From assembly GCA_013995675.1 (NCBI GenBank), contig VWRR01000015.1, positions 1 through 64,000 of the forward strand: a DNA stretch of 64,000 nucleotides, read 5' to 3'. This DNA comes from Cyanidiococcus yangmingshanensis. Taxonomy: Eukaryota; Rhodophyta; Bangiophyceae; Cyanidiales; Cyanidiaceae. Below the pieces are notes generated by a model. The model searched no databases and was not told the DNA's origin. It worked only from the letters and a program-made list of their open reading frames with translations. The position numbers and the translations under genes are program-made. Shown one piece after another: positions 12,286 to 24,209 of this stretch (its first letter is position 1; every line of letters starts with the position of its first letter).

Positions 12286-15200
12286 GTGAGAAGCCATAGA
12301 TCCGCGTTCTTAGCTATCTCCTCTAACCGTTGCCACGATCCATCGGGAGTTTGAAAGAAGGCTAAGAATGTTAGAAATGCACCGTTAGTAACCTAATGAT
12401 CTGAAGAGACGAAACCATTAACTTGTGAAAACTAGCACTCAGATGGTCGCATGCACTCTTCCTGACTTGAACGAAACCAGGCAAAAGCGGTCGCTGGGAT
12501 TGTAAGCGAGGACTGTTCACTATGGCACCAGATGCTTTTTTTCTCTTGGAGCTTCATGCCGCAGCATGCACCCCGGTGAAACCTGATCCAGGGTCTGTCT
12601 TCTCTACTAGTGACGACAGGAAAAACAAATGACACACGCTTACAGACGCGTTGGAGCAATCCATGATGACGGAAATCTCGAAGAATTTTTTTTTCCAGCG
12701 ATCCAAACCGCGGCGGCCCGAGCCAGTCCAGGATTCAAGATCGTCTCCATTGTCTAGGTTTGCTTGAGGCTGCGGGGAACGGCTCGCCGCATCCGCTTGC
12801 ATCCGACTAATCGGATGACTACCATGGATTACCACCAACAACTGCAACCGTGGCCAATAACAAGCGGCCTACACCCAGACAGCGAAAAAAGCAGAAACCA
12901 CCCTAGCCAAAACTTTATAGGAAAATGCCTTCAATCATCTGGCCAGAGAGATTTTCAGCGTGCAACTGGACCATGCTCGGTCCATTGCTGGTGCGCTCTA
13001 GTACAGCCGCCTTCAGCGAGGCGGATCTGCTCCGCTTGGGCACAGCCATAAAATGAACCGTCTCGGAAACTTCCGCCAACCACATAAAATCGATTCCGTA
13101 CACTGTTTCGTATCACTAAATAGTGAACAACGAAGGGATGAATGCTCATCAAAGCCATGAATGTAGCATGATCTAGTCAATGCCCACAAGTCGAACCTGG
13201 TCCCAGTGGTTGACCGGGTTCCCTCGACCTGGCTCTGACTTTGGGTCAGCATTCGAATGCACAATTATCACCAAGTGTCTCTCCGGGTCATACGCCAAAT
13301 CATTGTCGACGAAGGTCTGATTCTGACTAGAATGAATTCGTTTTCAATAAATTGGCACTTTGAGGAGTTTGCTCGCGATTTCTCTGGTGACCATCTGCGC
13401 AAGCTACACAGGTCCAGACGCAGCGCTATGAGAATCCAGGTTTCTGAACCAGTTCGGTTATGGATATCCGGGGTCATTACTTCGCGGGCTTTTCATGCAG
13501 CACCGTGAGCCACCTTATCATGAACGCGCACTTCTGATTCTCTCCAACAGGTGCTCCTTGCATTCATTGCTACGAAAGCTTGTTCCTTTTCATAGTACGC
13601 GCAGGACAGCAGCACGCCAAATGGATACTCGATTGCCGTCTCCCCCAATTTATTGGGATTCTTTCGAGTATGCTGTCGCCCACCAACCTGCGTTACCTGG
13701 TTGTAACCATCACTTTGAGTGTGGTTTCTTGGCCAGGCCGCGAATTCGCACGATTGGTTGCTTGATCCTCCCATTCGCGTGTGCTTCCCAGCAACTTTTT
13801 CATGTTTCGACTGAATTCCTCGCAGCACCCTTCCGTGAAGCTCTTCATGTGTAGAGGAATACTTACTGAAAATTGCTCGTGCCGAGCGCTCTCTACCTCC
13901 TTTAAATGGATTCTCCCTTGGAAGTGTCGGTCCGCAGCAGAACCAAAAACCTTCCTCCCGATCAGAAATATCCGACAGGTTGTGTAAAGCGTATTCTGCA
14001 CCTGCTGGTTATCTTCATTTCTTCATTCAAGCTCATGGGCAGGCCGCATAAATCCATCGACCGAGCCAGGGCTCGGTATTATGTCCCGTTCAGCAGAATA
14101 CTCTTTGATGACATCTTGTTGGTGCATCGATCCCTCGCAATACATCTCTAACTCTGATCCTGATTTCGAGGGCATCTCTTGCGTTCTCAATCAAGACATT
14201 TGCTGCTTTTTCTAGTCTGCCAATTTTGTGCGAACACTTTCTTCGAATGAGATTTCTGGAGACTTGGAATGGGCATTCCTTTTCGATGAGTATGTTGGTG
14301 CGCTCCACAATCCTCTGTGGTTTGGACTCGTCAGAAGCAGATCGATGCTTGAGCCATGAAAGCTGATCTGGCCCTCTGTATGCAACGGCAAAGAGTGTCT
14401 TTCTAGTGTCGACGATACTTTGATTGGATGCAAGCACCGATGACTCGATTCCTAGGATGTCCTCGTACTCAGACGTGGTTTGGAAACGCAATGACTCCAC
14501 CAAAATTGCGCGCTCGGCTCTGCCGAGTGATTCCCCCGTGCCGCATATCTGCTCCCTCAAGTGAGATCACAGCGTTTCTACCGTTTCTGGGAAGGGCTCT
14601 GGGGGCAGCATCGTGTGGAAGCATATCAGCGAATGCGCGCCTTGCCATCCGATCGAGCTCCTGAGTATTCAATGGCACCGCACTGGCAAGCACCCGGTCG
14701 ATCGATGCCGCTACGAGCAGCAGCGTTGATGCTGATTGCTGCACAGGAACGGATTCAGCGAGACCAGCCAAATCGAGGCCATCTTGCAGAATTCGGACAG
14801 CTCTCAGAATGTTTTGCAATCGCTGGTCTTGCTCAGTGCGCTGAAGCGGTGCTCGAGTCGAATGCATATCCCACGATGCCGGAACCGTTTCGCGGATCAT
14901 CCTGCTGTCGCCTTGAAGAGCGCAGAATGCATGCCCATCAATCTGGCCCCCATCTTTCTTGCCATTTGCCTTGCGCAGGAATGGATCCATCGATCGGAGA
15001 AGCAGTTGGCAGTACGTCATGAACTTTTATCACTGCTTGCTCTCTGACCACTTTTTGATGGATAGAGGTCGTCAAGAACTGGACGCAGGAATAAGCATTC
15101 TTTTCGTATTCATGAACAGAAAGGATCTAGGCCATCAACCGGAAGCATGGAACTATCGTGCCGGAGACATGGACGGGGAGCCAGGGCTACAGCCACCCTC

Positions 15201-15702
15201 GTCTATGTCCGTGGCAAGCCTCTCTCTACATGGGCGACTCGATAAACGTTACAGCATCTCTCGATATTCATCTTTGTGCGATTTCTCCCAAGACCCCAGT
15301 CCAAAAATCCTCGGAGATCGCGACTTTGGTCTCGGTACCTGCAGGAAGCATCAATTCTTTTCTCTCCTGATCGGTTGTGCAGGCACCGATATCCCAGAGA
15401 CCGGCAACCAAGCCATCATTCCAGAGTGTAGCTACCAAGAGCAAGGTTGTACCACGCCGTCTAAAATCTCTCTATGCGCACCGTCCTGATCGAAACGGCT
15501 CATCAGAGACGTACGTATACACCTCATCCTCGTAAAGTGGACAAAAGCAGTCTCGGTCGGAGCAATCAGATACCCAGAGTGAAACCGTGATGTTTCTGCA
15601 ATCATCCAAACGAAATTTACGTGGGAAAATCACTTTTGTGTCGCTTTTTTGTTCATCAATTTTCGGTCCAAAATTTTTTCTGCATATATTCAGCACGTTC
15701 CT
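12286..15702. other. Gene-poor region, no supported gene
   Basis: About 3.4 kb without a recognisable protein or RNA gene. On the minus strand between 13693 and 15020, three open frames of 102, 156 and 183 codons follow each other in different frames. They could be a decayed or intron-bearing gene but show no family motif. A 74-codon minus-strand frame at 15472-15696 adjoins the ABCG gene and is likewise unrecognised. Confidence 0.4.
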
Positions 15703-17778
15703 CTATAAACTTTTCTGGAACCGCTGCTTGTTTAAAAGCAAGCCAACGTAGGCAATACTCCGGTATGCAATATCTAGCATAATCAGAAATCCAATGTTTC
15801 CACCAACGCCAAAAGAGTTCACATCAAACAACTGCATCGGACTCGTGTCTGAATTTGACGATGGCAGGGAGCCAAACTGGTTTGTCATCAAAGCAGCAAA
15901 GGCGTATGATAAGAATGAAACAAAGCGAATCCAGCTCAGCCAGACAGGCATCGCATTGGGCCCGATAAAGAATCCTGCGAAAAGCAGTGAGAGCACGATC
16001 ATAATAGCTGCGAATGAGGCGGCCGTTTTGGGACTCTTCGCTGATGTGCTCGCTAGCAAAGTAATTGACTCTGCCGCATGTGCAGTGAGCGTCAATATGA
16101 CCACAAAAGTGAAAAACGTTGATGCTTGGGGTTCAAGTCCGACCATCCAATATGTGATGCAGCTGTATAGAAGGACCAGCACAATAAGCAAGGGCAGTTC
16201 AGTGAGGCTCTTTGCCAAAAAGTACGCACTCACCTGATACGTGCGAGATGTACGCTCCCTCAAGACTATGCTCCTCTCCATCGGATACGTAAAGACAATC
16301 GAGAAGGCTGCTCCGAATGACTGATTCACAATCAAGTAGAAAAGAATACCAACTACGGCTCTTTCATCTGAAGAGTTACGACCCGTATTCATCCAAATTA
16401 AACCCAGAACTAGGGCATACACCAAAATTTGCAGGAATCGTGCGAGAACGTTTGCGCGATCCCGAAGCATGAGATCCCATGATCGTCTCAACAGAATGAC
16501 AAATTGCTCAACCCACCTGGCTGAATACTTGCGCTCACCGATGCAGGTCAAGAACGACAACAGCCTAGGAGTCTCCTTGGGTTTCACCACCATCGCATCA
16601 TCCAAAGGCTCATCGAGCTTTGCTTCCTTTTCTTTGCGGTGTCTCGAGAAGCTCGCTTCCAGGTACGCGATGCGGTCCCGAGTCTGCTCCTCCAACATTT
16701 TCGAGTGCGTGCTCAGCGAGATCAAATCCAGTGCAAAGTCCGCTGGATTGTAGTACGCTGGACATGGGTACCCCAGCTGGGAAAAGTAGCCAACCATCTC
16801 TTTGGCCGAACCGAGATAGACTTGATAGCCCTCACTGAGCAGGAGCAGATCGTCAAACATCTGAAAGATTTGCGACCGAGGCTGATGGATCGTCGCTATA
16901 ATCGTGCGTCCTTCGCGAGCCAGGCGTAGCATGGTGAGCATCACCGCCTGGGCATGGAAGGAATCTAGGCCAGACGTGGGCTCGTCCAACAGGAGCAGCG
17001 GCGGATTCGTCACGAGCTCAATGCCAATGCTGACGCGTTTCCGCTCGCCACCACTGATGCCTCTGCTTTCGAAGCTACCAACCTTGGTGTCCGCAACCTT
17101 GCTTAGCCCAAGTTCGTAGATCACTTGGTCCACGCGACGCATTTTCTGCTCCAATGGCATCGATGCCGGCAACCGGCACCGCGCACTAATCTCAAGCTGC
17201 TCCCGCACGGTAAGCTCCGCAAACATCCGATCCTCCTGTTCCACAAAACCGGTAATCCTTCGAAACGTGTTCAAGTGCCGACCATGACCATTCACGAGCA
17301 GCTCACCCGAGATCTCGTACTCGCCGGCTGGCATTCGGCCTGCCAGCAACGTCAATAGCGTCGATTTGCCAGCGCCGCTCCCGCCCATGATGGCGAGCAT
17401 CCGGCCGGGCTGTGCGCACCCGGTGACTCCCCTTAGAATTGGTTTCAGCTCGACTTTTTTGGTGCAGGGCAATACTCCGCCGGTCTGGGTCTGCACAGAA
17501 ACCCGAATATCGCGCCAGCTTATCGAAACAGTCTTAAACGAGGCCAAGGCTTTATCGGTGAGCGTGGGCCCTATGCTCGCTTGATCGATCAAAGATCCGC
17601 TAAGGCTATGTCGACGAAACTCTGCAAACTCGTCATCTATAGTCGAGTTCAGTGGATCAAACGGCACAAAGCGAACGCCACCTACGTCGTAGGGCTTGCT
17701 ATCTGGGAGCGACAACACTTGCCCGTTCGCCTTTGGTAGCGAGGCTTCTTCGTCAGGTGCGCTCTCCACAGGAATCAT
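15703..17778 (-). CDS. ABCG-family half-transporter (White/ABCG2-like)
   Basis: ATP-driven membrane exporter of the ABCG subfamily; such half-size proteins work as dimers. The order is the ABCG order: nucleotide-binding domain first, membrane domain second. From the ATG at 17778 (691 residues) the Walker A motif GGSGAGKST lies at about 132-140, the signature ISGGERKR at 241-248 and Walker B LLLLDEP at 261-267, followed by TSGLDS and the H-loop TIHQPRS. The C-terminal half holds about six hydrophobic segments. An upstream TTG at 17811 is in frame, but the ATG is the more likely start. The substrate cannot be told from sequence; sterols, lipids or pigments are usual for the family. The frame is intact and all catalytic motifs are present. 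Confidence 0.96.
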   Translation of the reverse strand: MIPVESAPDEEASLPKANGQVLSLPDSKPYDVGGVRFVPFDPLNSTIDDEFAEFRRHSLSGSLIDQASIGPTLTDKALASFKTVSISWRDIRVSVQTQTGGVLPCTKKVELKPILRGVTGCAQPGRMLAIMGGSGAGKSTLLTLLAGRMPAGEYEISGELLVNGHGRHLNTFRRITGFVEQEDRMFAELTVREQLEISARCRLPASMPLEQKMRRVDQVIYELGLSKVADTKVGSFESRGISGGERKRVSIGIELVTNPPLLLLDEPTSGLDSFHAQAVMLTMLRLAREGRTIIATIHQPRSQIFQMFDDLLLLSEGYQVYLGSAKEMVGYFSQLGYPCPAYYNPADFALDLISLSTHSKMLEEQTRDRIAYLEASFSRHRKEKEAKLDEPLDDAMVVKPKETPRLLSFLTCIGERKYSARWVEQFVILLRRSWDLMLRDRANVLARFLQILVYALVLGLIWMNTGRNSSDERAVVGILFYLIVNQSFGAAFSIVFTYPMERSIVLRERTSRTYQVSAYFLAKSLTELPLLIVLVLLYSCITYWMVGLEPQASTFFTFVVILTLTAHAAESITLLASTSAKSPKTAASFAAIMIVLSLLFAGFFIGPNAMPVWLSWIRFVSFLSYAFAALMTNQFGSLPSSNSDTSPMQLFDVNSFGVGGNIGFLIMLDIAYRSIAYVGLLLNKQRFQKSL

Positions 17779-20327
17779 CACAAAGATCAGTGGCTCCAAG
17801 TGTTGGCACAAAAAACAGCTCAGAAACTACCTCCGAAATTATTGCGCTCTACACAGAGCCAATAGAACGTACGCGGTATGATCCTACCGTTGCACGTGCA
17901 TATTCGTGGCCGGATTTAGGTGCGATCGGCCCACGTGCAAACGCACACTGCATCTCGCTGGCGATTGCAGGAGGCGTATCGTCCAACGGATTCTCCAGCA
18001 AGAGAAGGTGAGTCGATGCGCAACCCGCGAAGGCTAATCTCCCGGAAGGATCGCACTCGCGGACGCGCACCACCGAATTTCGTCGTCGTTTGGTGGCCTC
18101 GATTGCCACGTGCAAGCTCGGGTTGCTTCGAACACGTAGCGACTCGACTGCGCAAGCACGCTGAAACTCTTTCCCGAACTTGAGGTGGTACTTGTTTTCT
18201 GGACTGAGTCACATAACCGCTGAACGTCATTGGCACAAAGCTGTAGTATATACCTAGCGCCAAGTCTTTAAAGAATATACTATAGAAATATAACTGCAAA
18301 GCGCTGTTCAATCTCCTGGGTTTTCTGAGAAACTCTCCTTACTCAGATCGGGCGAGGTGTGCTAGATCCTCGGCTTTGGGGTAGAGTTTCGGTATCAGCA
18401 ACGACGTTGGGAACTGGAAAACAAGCCCTCTTGTTCCTGTAGAGAATCTGAACCGCGTATCAAAGACGAGGCCAGTTGCGCGCTCGTGTTAGAACGCAGT
18501 TCTCTGTCCTTGAAGTGTGCAGGGCTGGTACCCTAGAATGAGCGCTGGAAAAATCGGCGCCTTCTTCGAGAGATCGCTGCGCCTGGTTACCGCTTCATGT
18601 TTTGTGTTTTTCGCAGACTGGAAACACTGTTTGCGAAAATGTACTCCTGGAAAGCTTCTTGCTTTTTCTAGAATAGTGCATCGGCGTGTCTCTGGGATGC
18701 ACGACGAGGCTATCTCCCGTTGACATCTCTGTAAATATTTTGTCTAGCATGCGCAAGAAACACAGAGGTGCTCCAATGCGAGGATATGAAAACGCATTTT
18801 CCGTTCAAACTACAATGATTTTTCCACACAGACCAACAGAGAAGCAAACACAGAATACGAAACCGATCGAATCCACAAGACATGTTCAAGTGGTCTCATC
18901 TGATGGCGTGGTTCCCGAACCGAGCGTGCCCTGCAGAGGCTATCCGGCGAATGTCCAGTCTAAAATGAAAAATGGTTCTAACTTTGGTAAGGAAGAAGTT
19001 GCGAAAAGCTTGACAAAGTCGTCTTGCTTTCCCGCAGCGATGGACTTTGGTTATATTGTCGTGACGGTGCGGAACACACCTTACGTTTCATAGAATCTTA
19101 ATTGATACAACATGTGCGGATGATCTTCAAGTTCCTCTAGACTGTCCACCCTCAAGCCCAGAAGAGTGGTGACCTATGGTCGAGTCCAAGCTTTGCCGAC
19201 CAAACCTTTAGAGATTGTGTGGTCTGCGTGCTCAGCCCCTCAGACAGGTTCCCGTTCCGGTGGGTACCTGCTCATTCGCACATTCCTGACGGCACACATT
19301 TTACGACCGTGGAGACTGTCGCAAATAGCAGAAAAGCCGTGAGCGTCAGTGTAAAGCGCAATTTAACGTGTATGATGACAACCGAGAGCAGACCGTTCTC
19401 GTGTATGTGCGCAGATCGTGCAAACGAGAACCCTGGAAGGGAAGACTGTGCGCTGTACGCACTTTGACTGTCAGAATCAGACTGCGCAGAGCGTTTCCCT
19501 CTCCGTAAGCATTCACACTGGCTTGTGGATAGGCTGAGCTAGATGCAAAAGTTTCTTTGGATTCTTGTGATCTATTGTGCAACCCACCTATTCGACATAA
19601 CCTATTTCCCAAACGTGGCCTGGGATGAATAATATATTGCGTAAAAGCCTTTCCAACTATTGCGTCTTGTGGTCAACAATCCGCCATCTGGGAGTCATCA
19701 GTGCAGTCGAATAGACTCACACCAGGAAAATGTCCAGATTGATCGTTCCTGATGATCAAAGCTCGATTCATGTTCCAGTGGAAGATAGGCTCCTCTGAAT
19801 ATCGCGATTCCCTCGCTCGTTTCGAGACTGATTGGAAGGACCAAGCCTCCCTTGAGCCCAAAACCATTCTTCCTCTGTTACGGCTGTTGCTGATGCCACT
19901 GCTCGAATTATGCCAAAAGTTTGGTTCCCCTAGCTCTCGTCCTAGAGAACCGTTCTCAGGGCCAAGAAACAGCACCGCACCGCACCGCACCGCTGCCGAG
20001 CTTCCCCAAAAGCCGAAGTGGGCGGTGGTCAGCCTGCAAGGCCAGTCCCATAACCTGGGAAGCAATCGACCGGCACAACGTCTCCCTAACCTCTTCAAAT
20101 CTTTTATAGAGTATCTAGAAACTTGTAGACTGCGAGGAAAAAGATCGAAACCGAAAACCTACCCGAGAGAAACCATACGGGTAGGTTTGTGAACCATGCT
20201 TGCGGGCACGGCCGAGCGAAACGTAACACGACGCAGGATCGCACTGTCCGATCTATCAAGAGGTCTCCTCAACCTAGCTGCGTACACTTGTTTGTTCTGA
20301 GGGACTCTCTCGAAACATGAGCTCAAA
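17779..20327. other. Spacer between ABCG gene and RRP42
   Basis: About 2.5 kb with no supported gene. Opposed open frames at 19673-20192 and a 135-codon plus-strand frame at 18686-19093 show no family motif. A strong inverted repeat lies near the right end. Confidence 0.4.
20155..20188. promoter_or_regulatory. Perfect 11-bp inverted repeat upstream of RRP42
   Basis: AAACCTACCCG (20155-20165) and its exact complement CGGGTAGGTTT (20178-20188) flank a 12-base loop, 140 bases before the RRP42 ATG. It could be an RNA hairpin in a 5' leader, part of a small RNA, or a protein-binding site. Only the symmetry is certain. Confidence 0.6.
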
Positions 20328-21284
20328 ATGCCAGCTGATCTCTCTCATGTCGAGAAACGAAACATCTTGTGGCTACTGAGGGAACACGGCGTTCGAATTG
20401 ATGGACGAAGTTTCTCCCAAACCCGCTCAGTAAGTTTGCAGACCGACGTGCTGCCTTCAGCCGCGGGCTCTGCGCGCATCCTCGTCCGCGGAGGGAACGA
20501 CGTGTTGGCTAGCACAAACACCGAGCTAAGACAGTTTGACGTTGCAATTGATGCAGATACTATTCTCAAGAAAGGTTCTGTTGGGTTCTCCGTTGAGTTT
20601 TGTGGCGTTGCAAGTCCAGAGTTCCAAGGTCGGGGCAGCGAGGTCGTCGAGGTTGAGCTCGTGTCTCTACTCGAGAGTATGTACTCCTCTTCGGCTGAAT
20701 TTCTGCTTCATCTTGTAGCTGGAGAGCGGAAACTTGCTTCCAACCCTTCGGTGCTACGAGTATGCTGCTGGGAAATCTACGTAGATGTTCTCATTCTAGG
20801 CGCCAGTGGTGGAAATATTGTCGACGCAGTCTCATACGCCGTTCGCTCTGCCATTGCGACGACCTTTGTGCCAGCCGTGTTTTGGCAAGAGGATGCCCTC
20901 GGAGGGAGCTGGGAACTGGACGAGCGTGCCGAGTGCTGTCATCGACTTGACGTTACTCATGCGCCAGTGTGTTCGAGCGGAGCTTTTATGTCAGAAAGCT
21001 TTTTGGCTGAACGAATCGGATCAGAAATACCTGAGCTCGTCGTCCCTCAGTGGCTTATTTTGGATCCCTGTGCAGAAGAGGAGTCACTTGCTGGCTGTAC
21101 GATTTCAGTGGCAGGCACCAAGCACCGGCAAATTTGTGCTGTATGGAAGAGTGGCGCTGAGCCAGTCTCTCTCGACCTCACGCTAGAGGCGACTCGACTC
21201 TGCGAGACAGAATGCGCGCTACTGTGCGATGAAATGGATGCGATGCTCGTTGACATGGATAGAAGTGATCTGGATGAGCCTTAA
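20328..21284 (+). CDS. RRP42: Exosome complex RNase PH-like subunit RRP42
   Basis: A ring subunit of the eukaryotic RNA exosome, which degrades and trims RNA 3' ends in nucleus and cytoplasm. The 318-residue product has the RNase PH fold order. The N-terminal IDGRS segment (about residues 24-28) is followed by the SARILVRGGNDVLAST strand pair, then TPEFEGRG-like SPEFQGRG (about 97-104) and CWEIYVDVLILGASGGNIVDA (about 147-167). The last segment is the best match to RRP42 rather than RRP43 or RRP45. Eukaryotic ring subunits have lost phosphorolytic activity and act as structural channel parts. The ATG at 20328 fits the family's usual short leader. Frame intact, no intron. Confidence 0.88.
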   Translation: MPADLSHVEKRNILWLLREHGVRIDGRSFSQTRSVSLQTDVLPSAAGSARILVRGGNDVLASTNTELRQFDVAIDADTILKKGSVGFSVEFCGVASPEFQGRGSEVVEVELVSLLESMYSSSAEFLLHLVAGERKLASNPSVLRVCCWEIYVDVLILGASGGNIVDAVSYAVRSAIATTFVPAVFWQEDALGGSWELDERAECCHRLDVTHAPVCSSGAFMSESFLAERIGSEIPELVVPQWLILDPCAEEESLAGCTISVAGTKHRQICAVWKSGAEPVSLDLTLEATRLCETECALLCDEMDAMLVDMDRSDLDEP

Positions 21285-22701
21285 GATTCGTAGATGGTGT
21301 TGATTCTAATTCGAATGACACCCTGTATGGACTGAAAACTGAGATAAGCACGTGCGCTGAACCGAAACACCATGATTTCAAAGCCTTTCTGAATATGTGC
21401 CTACGTCAGCGCACTCCGTCTGCTTGTAAATTACAAGCAGTTTATGTCAGCGTTGATCAACGAAACCCCATTGTTTGGGTAATGTCGCACCTGATAATTC
21501 TGGTTGCCGAAAAGCGCGTAAGGATGATGCCCGTGGCAATATATGGGAAGATTCCGGCTTTATACTTTGTATGAGTGATGATGTCATCCACGTCGACGGA
21601 ATGAAAAAAACCGCGGGATGCATTGCATGTTTTGATTTAGAAACGAAAGCATGTTGCAGTTCTTGTCACGCACAATGCGGAAACCTCGAGCACTCTTGAC
21701 CAGACATTGAGTGCAGGTCTCGACGCGACAATCAGTTGAACCCTCGCTAGTTGTACCTGCAGCAATCAAAGCCAAAAGTGTAGGCTCTCAATAGTGCTGC
21801 GGGATGCAGATCCTCGCACGATGCCGGGAATCGCTCGTGGAAGAATTCACGAAGAAATTCAAGCTTATCAAGAGCTTGGAAGCAGTCGTGATGCAACTTT
21901 TCCGATGAATATATTGGGCGGAGAGCACTTTCAATAGTTCTCAAGGTGCTGAAATTCTGAAATACACTACCAACATTTCCGCGTCCGCTCTCTTGTAGAA
22001 CGCTCTCGCTTGGACATTTGCTGCGAAATCTTTTTGCGTAGGCTTTCAAGGCCTTGGATTATACACAATGGAGCATTTCTCGAATCATCTTTGCAATCAT
22101 GTTGAGCGGTTGTGGAGAAAATGATGTTTCTCCAGACTGCAGCATTCAGGAACAACTGGTCCATGGAACTGCTCAACGTGACTGGTATCATTAGCTGGAT
22201 TGGGTCTCTTCTTCGACCCGTGTCAACCACAGGGCGCTAGGTACATGAGCTGCCACGGAAAATCTAGGAATAACGACTCGGTAAAATGTCTGCTCTCTGT
22301 TGTCTTGGACAAAAGGTATCTGGCTAGTTTAGACACGCCCATGGTTACCGATGAATGCAGGTGTGGCTCTCCAACGATACTTTTTCGTGCATAGAGCCTC
22401 ACATTGTGCTAAATGTGTGCCGTTGATTAGACATCCGGAGATCCATCGCGTCTTCATAGGCGCACTGATAGGGTCTCAGCTGGTGCCGGGCATTTCCAGA
22501 ATAGTTACACTGTTGCATACGAACGAGGTCACCTTGCGGAATCCGCTTCTACGATGCGCGCTTTGCGTTGCTCTGGACCCTTGCGTAGTCTCGTCTTTCG
22601 TTCAGCTGCGAACAAGGTCTATGATAGCATGAACGCCCGTCCACGGCCTTCATCTGAGCTTGGCAAGCCTATTTGAGCAAAAGAGCGACTCATCAGAAGC
22701 T
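21285..22701. other. Spacer, no supported gene
   Basis: About 1.4 kb between RRP42 and the methyltransferase fragment, whose 3' ends face each other. Minus-strand open frames of 100 and 87 codons (21747-22049 and 21967-22230) overlap in different frames and show no family motif. Confidence 0.4.
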
Positions 22702-24207
22702 CTAGAGCTCGCAGAGGCGACTGCAGTCCTTTAAAATGCCATGAACCGCAGACTCGAGTTGAATTCGAGGAATCTCGTGCCTGCCTTGGTCTGACCCATT
22801 CTTCTCGATGGCATCGATAACATGAGTCAGATACAATTCATATAGATCGTGCCGCGGATGATGCAGAAATTGCTTTTTCAAACCATGTGGCAAAGCGGTC
22901 TCCTCTGTGCAGAGATATAGCATCCTTCTCACGTCGGAAGCATGCTGCAGACGGATGATTGTCTGAAACCCCAAAGATTGTAACGTCGTAAACCCTCTGG
23001 CGCTGTCAACTGCGGTGCGATCAAAAATTTCCTCTAGCTTCGCGATTTCAGATCCATCTTCTGTAAAATTGACACGAAGTATGTCAAAAAGCACCCGTAT
23101 CGCCACCGCATATGGATCGGAACGGCTCAAAAGTTCGCGAAGCTCGCACACATCGATCCCACGCAGTCCCGAGAGCTGCTGCATGACATTCCAGGCAACA
23201 CTGGTGCACAGCTCAGAGCCCTCATCCAACCAGAGATCATCAATGTGTCTTGCGCCCAGGATCCGGGCTTTCGCGATTCCCTCATTTTCAATCATTGAAT
23301 CCAGGTTCAGAAAAATATCTCGGTAGAGAGGGACCAAGCTGGTGGCCCACTCGAGTTCGGCACCTGGAACGCATGCATTCATCCACGCCAAGAGCCCCGC
23401 AAATGTTTGGGCATGAGCTCGCCGGCGTCGACTACAGTCAGAGTCACCAAATATGCCTCCTTTCCGACGAATGAGATAGCTCTGAATCCGTTTGGTGCAC
23501 TGTTCGTGCACGAAAAGTTCGAACGAGTCAGAATCTTTCAAGTATGTCAGGCGCAAGAGCCCCTGATGCCAAATTCGGCGTTCGAACAGACGTCCAAAGT
23601 CCGAGAGAGCGCTGCGACCATCTCTGAAAAAACGGTCTGCCTTGACGACCTTCTCATCTGTTCTAGAACGTTCCAATGCTGCAAATGATCCTCCTTGTAG
23701 CCAGAAATTCAAGATGTTCTGCTTTTGCGCCAAAGACAGATTGTATGCTGGTCCTAAAACACTCCTCAACCTCAGAGTGACGTGGGCTAGCGTTGTGGCA
23801 ACAGAAACCGATATGTTCAGCGATTCTACAAAGCCATACATTGGAATCGTACACAAAACGTCAGCAGAATCATGGATTTGTCTTGAGACTCCAGAGCTCT
23901 CACTTCCGAATACAAAGGCGCATTTCTGGTTTGCGTCTTGATCAAAGTTAATGTCGTAAAGGGACACACAGCAGTTTGGCTGCACAGATGATGCAAAGAT
24001 TCGGTATCCTTCTGCTCGCATTTTATCGAGCAGCTCGACAGCGTTCCCGTGCGCCTGTAAACTGAGCCACTTGTGCGCACCACTCGCTGTGTCACAAGCG
24101 GCAGCCCGGAGAAACTGCCGCAGATACCGGCTCCTATCCGCTAGATCCAAAGCAGGCCCTTGCCCACACGCGCCGGTCGCATACCTTTCAGGCGGAACGA
24201 AATGCAC
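22702..24207 (-). pseudogene. TrmH/SpoU-type RNA 2'-O-methyltransferase, 5'-truncated
   Basis: SPOUT-class ribose methyltransferase fragment. Motif 2 FVFGSESSGVS and motif 3 IPMYGFVESLNISVSVA are clear, and the region before them (ASGAHKWLSL) matches TrmH-type proteins. The C-terminal knot residues are present. About 330 further residues follow that I cannot assign. Motif 1 (the N-x-G/A-x-x-R-T-A segment) should lie just upstream of the first residues VHFVPPER, but there the frame meets a stop within the repeat element, whose homology begins at about 24210. Only a GTG is available as a start. The gene therefore looks decapitated by insertion of, or rearrangement at, copy D. I did not find the missing part on the far side of the element near 26.6 kb. 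An assembly join is an alternative. Confidence 0.75.
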
Positions 24208-24209
24208 TG

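Noticed and set aside
12915-13103. Minus-strand frame with faint resemblance to the core of a retroelement integrase
   Set aside because: The likeness is limited to one short stretch, the surroundings show no other retroelement part or terminal repeat, and I cannot support a fossil element call.
14469-15020. 183-codon minus-strand frame as a gene
   Set aside because: No motif, equally long frames on the opposite strand, and neighbouring frames shift without a shared theme. Mentioned only within the gene-poor region.
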